Shown one piece after another: positions 59,745-64,000 of a stretch of 64,000 nt of DNA. This DNA is from Pseudopithomyces maydicus (taxonomy: Eukaryota; Ascomycota; Dothideomycetes; Pleosporales; Didymosphaeriaceae): positions 1,547,760 to 1,611,759 of the forward strand of contig JANTUC010000013.1 of assembly GCA_026873275.1 (NCBI GenBank), in the 5' to 3' direction. Every line of letters begins with the position of its first letter. Within the stretch, counting starts at the first letter, position 1. Both the position numbers and the translations under genes were made by a program. Below the pieces are notes generated by a model. The model saw only the letters and a program-made list of their open reading frames with translations. It was not told where the DNA came from and searched no databases.

Positions 59745-60345
59745 GTTTATCTTAATACCCTTAGTTATAAGGATTAGGCCAAGGTATTTAACGTAGATAG
59801 TATAGAATTTATATTTATTAATATTTAAAAATAAGCCCGCTTTCTTTAGCTATTCTATAATTTATTAAATATATTTAATATAATTATCCTCGCTTTCGCT
59901 ATATACTAGTATATTATTAAAATAAGTGGTGTAATATTTATTAAAATAGTCACGCAGTATCTTATTAATAAAGTTTTAAAATATCTTAGGAGTATTGCAG
60001 AGTTTAAAAGATATAATAAAATATTTATAGAAGTTATATTACGTTAAAAATACTATTTTCTTTTTATTATCTTTCTTTATGCGGACTATATTAAACGCTG
60101 TAATAATATCTAGTATATTTATAATTTTAACTTTATTTATATGGGCTAGCGTCTCTTTAATAGATAGTAGTATATTATAATTCTTTTTTATAATTATATT
60201 AATAGCTTAATAATTAATATAAATATAAAGACCTCCTCTAGGCTTCTTAATTACTAGAATAGGCGACGCGAACAGCAAGTAACTTAATTAAATAAATTTT
60301 TTAGTAAGTATTTCTTTTATATATTCTTTAACTACTATAGCCTTA
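59745..60345 (-). pseudogene. reverse transcriptase relic of Ty3/gypsy pol
   Basis: Recognisable in order: FASPILVIKKPRGGLYIYIN (S[PA]...VKKPDG..R.C.DYR), IKETLAHINKVKIINILDII with TAFNIVRIK (FSKLDL...YHQIRI), CNTPKIF, the active-site segment YFNNILVYSESED and AGLFLNINKYKFYTIYVKYL. The catalytic YxDD is now YFNN, both Asp to Asn as G-to-A changes, so activity is lost. Confidence 0.85.
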
Positions 60346-61624
60346 AGTCTTAAAAGGCTATAAATATAAGGCCTTAGCGGCTTATCCTTAATTAGTTTAA
60401 TTGGGTAATTAATACCCTTTTAGTAAAATAATAGCTTATTAGCTTCTATTAGACTAAATAGTTTAGTCTTATTCTTATATAAAGTAGATAAAAGCTCTTT
60501 AATTTCGGCTTTAGTATAGAGCGCGCTAGTTATTTTATATATATATTTATTAAAGTTAGTCTACAATACCGCAGAGAAGTTTATTACTAAAATAAATATT
60601 ATGGCGTTATAATTATTCTTAGTTTTAATTACAGCATTATTACTATTATATTTTATATAGTCTATATTAGGTATATTAAGTTATATCCATTTAGTTAGCT
60701 CTATCTATATATACTATTTTAAATTATAAATTATTATGCGATAAGCAACTGCTCTAAAAATAGTCTTTATATTATTTTTTTAAGGGGTCTATTGCTCGCT
60801 GTCAGCCGGTTTTTATAAATATATAATATTAGGTTTAGCTCCTTAAAGGTAATAAGTAAAATAGTATTAAGAATTAAATAGTATAGAGTGTTCCTTAACA
60901 CTTAACTATAAATTATATTTATATAATTAGTTGCACCCTAAGATAACATTAAATATTTTAATATTAATAAAATAGTATATAGCGTGGTAGATATATCTAT
61001 TATATTAAATAATTAAATCTACTATTTATATAAACTTATCTATTATTTCCCTATTTACTAAGCAGAGCGTAATTAAATAATCCACTTTATATAACTTAAG
61101 TATATATTAAATAATAAACTTTAGGTTAATAAAGCTTGCGCTAGCCTTAATATTAATAAATTAATATATTTTAGTCTATTTACGTGCCTATAGTAGCTTA
61201 ATATAGTAATAAAATTTAAATTACTTAGCCTGTTTGGGCGGGTTAATTCTAAGAATAATTATAGATATTTAATAAAGTTAAATTAAACTTAGATGGGCCT
61301 TTAGCTCCTTAATTTACTACTATAATTATTTTATTATCTTTGTTAATTTATACTATTCTTACTTTTAAACGCGTTTTTATTTAAGAGCTAATAAAAATTC
61401 TACTAAGTATATTCTTTCTTATTATTACTAGTTATAGACTCGGGGCGCATCTATTTAGTCTAGTCTTTATTAATAGGCTTAATATACCTAAAGGTAGTAT
61501 ATAATTCTTCTAGGTTATAATTATTCTTAAACCCAACTATTATTATAGTATACAAGAAATTAATATCCTTTAATAGTATAGATAACTTATTAATATAAAA
61601 TATAGTAATATTAGTAGCGCGATA

Positions 61625-61705
61625 TTCTTTATTCCTATAATAAAAACAATAGTTATTTAAGGCTAGCTTATAAAGTTTGGCGCTATTATATTTATAAATT
61701 ACTTT
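61625..61705 (-). pseudogene. gag CCHC zinc-knuckle relic
   Basis: Minus-strand frame LALNNYCFYYRNKEYRATNI fits CxxCxxxGHxxxxC with Cys to Tyr, Gly to Glu and His to Tyr changes, all C-to-T/G-to-A type. It lies on the 5' side of the RT relic, where gag belongs. Confidence 0.6.
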
Positions 61706-63864
61706 AGTATTACTATCTCTATTATTATTACTTTTACTAAATATAGTTAAATAGGCGGCGCTGGCACAAGTTCCCCTATTATAAATAATAGAAGTTAAAA
61801 TTAAGGTAATTATAGTTTTAGTATATCTAGAAGTTATAGTTGCTATAATACGCCCTAAGTTAATAACTTTATTTTTTTATTTATAAGTTGGGCGCGGCTA
61901 ATAAATATTATAAATATTTTATTAGAAGGGCCTCCTCTAATAAGTTATTTAGCTAGACCTTAGTTTAAGTATTAGTATACTTAAGTTACTAGCATCTTAT
62001 TATAAGAATTAATTTATTTAACTAGTATAGGGACTAGGCTGTAGATATATATAGTAATAATTATAAATTAAATATATTAATTATTAAAGTTCTTATTAGC
62101 TATTTTATCTCTATAGAGAGAATTTTCTAGTAGACTTTAATCTTTTTATTATAGTTAATTATTACGCAGTTAAGTAATTTAAATAATTTAGTAATTATAA
62201 GGGCGGTAGCTATAAGTAGGCGGTAAATATTTTATATTTTACCCTTAAGGCGGCTATATAAGTAGTATAGTTATCTAGTTTTTCTATTTTATATAGTTTA
62301 TAGTTTATCCATCAGCTTAATACACTATTATTTATAATTATTTCCTGGACTATTATTATATTCTCTAAAGTTGGGTAGCTTAAAATACTTTATTAAATTA
62401 GGATTAATAATATAGATAGCGGACGGGGTAAATAAGTCTTAATTTTATTATTTAATAAATAGGTTAGAAATTAATACTATTAAAGAATCCTAAGCTAAGT
62501 TATATAATACTTTAATTATAATAGAAGTATTTATTATATATAAATTTTTAGTAGGGTACTCTTACTTACGCGTAGATACTAAAAAGTTATTTAAATTAAA
62601 GGGCTTAGTATAGCGCAGAATATATATAATTAACTTAGGGGTTGGCTGGACTACGCGTATTATTATTAAATTTTATTTTACTACCTTAAGTTCCTCTAAT
62701 ACTTAATTATATTATATAATAGCAGTATTATAGGCAGTTCGCTTTACTAAGTATTTCTATATATAAGTTTATAGCTTACTAAATTCCTTTTTATAATAAT
62801 TACGGTTTATAAGGGCTTTTATATATTCTATAAAATCTATAATACTAAATTATAACCGGCCGAGCTCTGCGTACAGTATTTTATATTTTTTATTTAATAT
62901 AATTATAGCCTTTTTAGCTTCGCGACTTATAGCTTACTATTTAATAATAGTCTTTAATTACTTAATAACTTATCCTTTAAGCTGCACTATATAGGCCTTA
63001 TTTTATTACTTCTATTATTTGTGTAATTTAATTATTATAATTTTAGCCTAAAAGATCTATTATAGAGTATTATAGCTAGTCTAAAATTATTAAATTAATT
63101 ATTTTTACTATCGCTTATTGCAGGCTACTTATTATACCTCTTAATAAAAAACTTATATAATATCTATAAAGGCTAGCAGTAGTACCTAAATATAGTTAAA
63201 ATTATAATTAATTAAGTTAAATAAATTCTTAGGCGCTTAGAACTCGTGCTAAGTAATATATTCTTATTTTTTATTAATTATACTATAAGTTAGTATAAAA
63301 GACTAATTAATATTATACTAAATCTCTGCCCAGCGTAGGTAGTTAATATAAAATATCTTTAATATAGTATCCACTATTATTAGTAGTATAAAATATAATA
63401 GTATTAAGTTGGCCTATTAGCAGTCGCGTATAAAGAGTATAAAAGATATAAATACTTTTTAGTTAGTAGCGGGTTTTTAATTATTTATATATTTTATTTT
63501 AGCGGTCTCCGCAATAATTTTAATAATAAATATTATAGGTATAAATAAATTATTACTTACTACTGCGAGTAATATATCTAGTTTATTTTTTTAGAGATAC
63601 TCCTACTCAGCGATTAGTAAAGTGTTATATTATTTTCTTAATAATACTAAAGTTATATTCTTTATTTTTATTATTATCTTTAGCTTATAACTATAACTAT
63701 CTATAAAATTAAGTATTTCTAGTTATAATTTATAATTATAATAGTATATTATATAGTTTTTAAGCTAAGGCGCTTAGTCCTGCGTCTAAATTATTATTAT
63801 TAGTATTACTATTATCTAAGTTATAATTGGTATACAGCTGCCTGCTTTTTTCTTTATTTATTAA

Positions 63865-64000
63865 GGTTAGGTTAGGTTAGGGTTAGGGTTAGGGTTAGGG
63901 TTAGGGTTAGGGTTAGGGTTAGGGTTAGGGTTAGGGTTAGGGTTAGGGTTAGGGTTAGGGTTAGGGTTAGGGTTAGGGTTAGGGTTAGGGTTAGGGTTAG
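63865..64000 (+). repeat. telomere, TTAGGG repeats
   Basis: Two TTAGG units (63,867-63,876) are followed by 20 perfect TTAGGG units (63,877-63,996) and a partial TTAG to the window edge. The G-rich strand runs 5' to 3' outward, so this is the right-hand chromosome end. The shorter units at the inner side are usual degenerate first repeats. Confidence 0.98.

Larger units (their letters stand above)
59200..61760 (-). mobile_element. RIP-destroyed Ty3/gypsy retrotransposon
   Basis: Read on the minus strand, gag zinc knuckle (about 61,700), reverse transcriptase (60,345-59,745) and RNase H (59,560-59,345) occur in the order of a Ty3/gypsy pol. An integrase should follow below 59,200 but I could not read it with confidence, and I could not find the long terminal repeats, so the true ends are open (the element may reach 57,000 and 62,900). 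All frames carry many TAA/TAG stops. It lies 2-6 kb from the telomere with its 5' end toward the chromosome end. Confidence 0.8.
36980..63864. repeat. subtelomeric RIP-mutated AT-rich block
   Basis: Nearly 27 kb of very AT-rich DNA in which CpA and TpG are almost absent and TpA is in excess, the signature of repeat-induced point mutation. TAA/TAG stops fill all frames; only a few frames over 60 codons survive. GC remains mainly as GGGG/CCCC runs and CGC/GCG islands, which RIP does not attack. Recognisable relics are listed separately: a Ty3/gypsy element, a telobox Myb frame, several unknown decayed frames, palindromes, repeats of about 360 bp and tandem repeats. For the parts not listed (for example 48,350-50,950, 54,400-55,390, 57,000-59,200, 62,000-63,860) I see only RIP-degraded sequence without an identifiable family. 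The block is presumably heterochromatic. Confidence 0.9.

Noticed and set aside
36980..63864. CRISPR-like or phage-like interpretation of regular repeats in the AT-rich block
   Set aside because: Spacing is irregular, copies are palindromic rather than direct repeats, and the genome is eukaryotic.

Overview
This is a chromosome end of a filamentous ascomycete (Pezizomycotina). The reasons are short spliceosomal introns of about 50-110 nt with GTANGT donors, CTNAC-like branch sites and YAG ends; fungus-specific families (HET domain, Zn2Cys6 regulator, PTH11-type rhodopsin-fold receptor, DUF6594-like protein, BTB protein, chitin-binding GH18 chitinase); a dispersed 5S rRNA gene; RIP-type mutation (near loss of CpA/TpG); and a terminal TTAGGG array at the right edge. 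The class is not certain; the AT-rich isochore style would suit Leotiomycetes, but that is inference.

Layout. Bases 1-36,500 are normal-GC and gene-bearing, with about 14 protein genes plus one HET pseudogene. In order: two small single-pass membrane proteins (+); a membrane protein of unknown role (-); a nuclear-looking low-complexity protein (-); a seven-TM PTH11/rhodopsin-like protein (-); a BTB/POZ protein (+); an SDR oxidoreductase (-); a 5S rRNA gene (+); a very large secreted SGNH hydrolase/VCBS-repeat protein (+); a Zn2Cys6 regulator (-); an MDR-type NADP-dependent reductase (+); a HET-domain protein (-); an AT-rich relic island; a HET pseudogene (-); a GH18 chitinase (-) divergent from a GH16 glucanase (+); a DUF6594-like protein (-) divergent from a protein with two retropepsin-like DSGS motifs (+). 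I rebuilt exon structures from splice signals, and each model was checked by total exon length and frame. Two genes stay in frame only if one extra base is allowed in homopolymer runs (three runs in the SGNH/VCBS gene, one in the Zn2Cys6 gene), all in the same direction, which looks like homopolymer undercalling.

From about 36,980 to 63,864 the sequence is one block of RIP-mutated, AT-rich DNA holding no intact gene. Inside it I can recognise a decayed minus-strand Ty3/gypsy element (reverse transcriptase, RNase H, gag zinc knuckle), a decayed plus-strand reading frame with a TRF-like telobox Myb motif, several other decayed plus-strand frames of unknown family, three copies of a repeat of about 360 bp, a dispersed family of near-perfect palindromes of about 50 bp with GGGG...CCCC ends, a Lys/Thr/Pro-coding tandem repeat, and a diverged duplicated segment. 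The block ends in two TTAGG units and 20 TTAGGG units, so the right edge is the telomere.

How parts fit: the chitinase/GH16 pair share a 761-bp divergent promoter region and both act on wall polysaccharides. The SGNH/VCBS protein, with a signal peptide, is a third extracellular hydrolase nearby. HET genes, a degraded HET copy and cell-surface proteins next to a RIP-scarred subtelomere are typical of fast-changing accessory chromosome ends. The least explained material is the palindrome family and the decayed frames that seem to stop at these palindromes.
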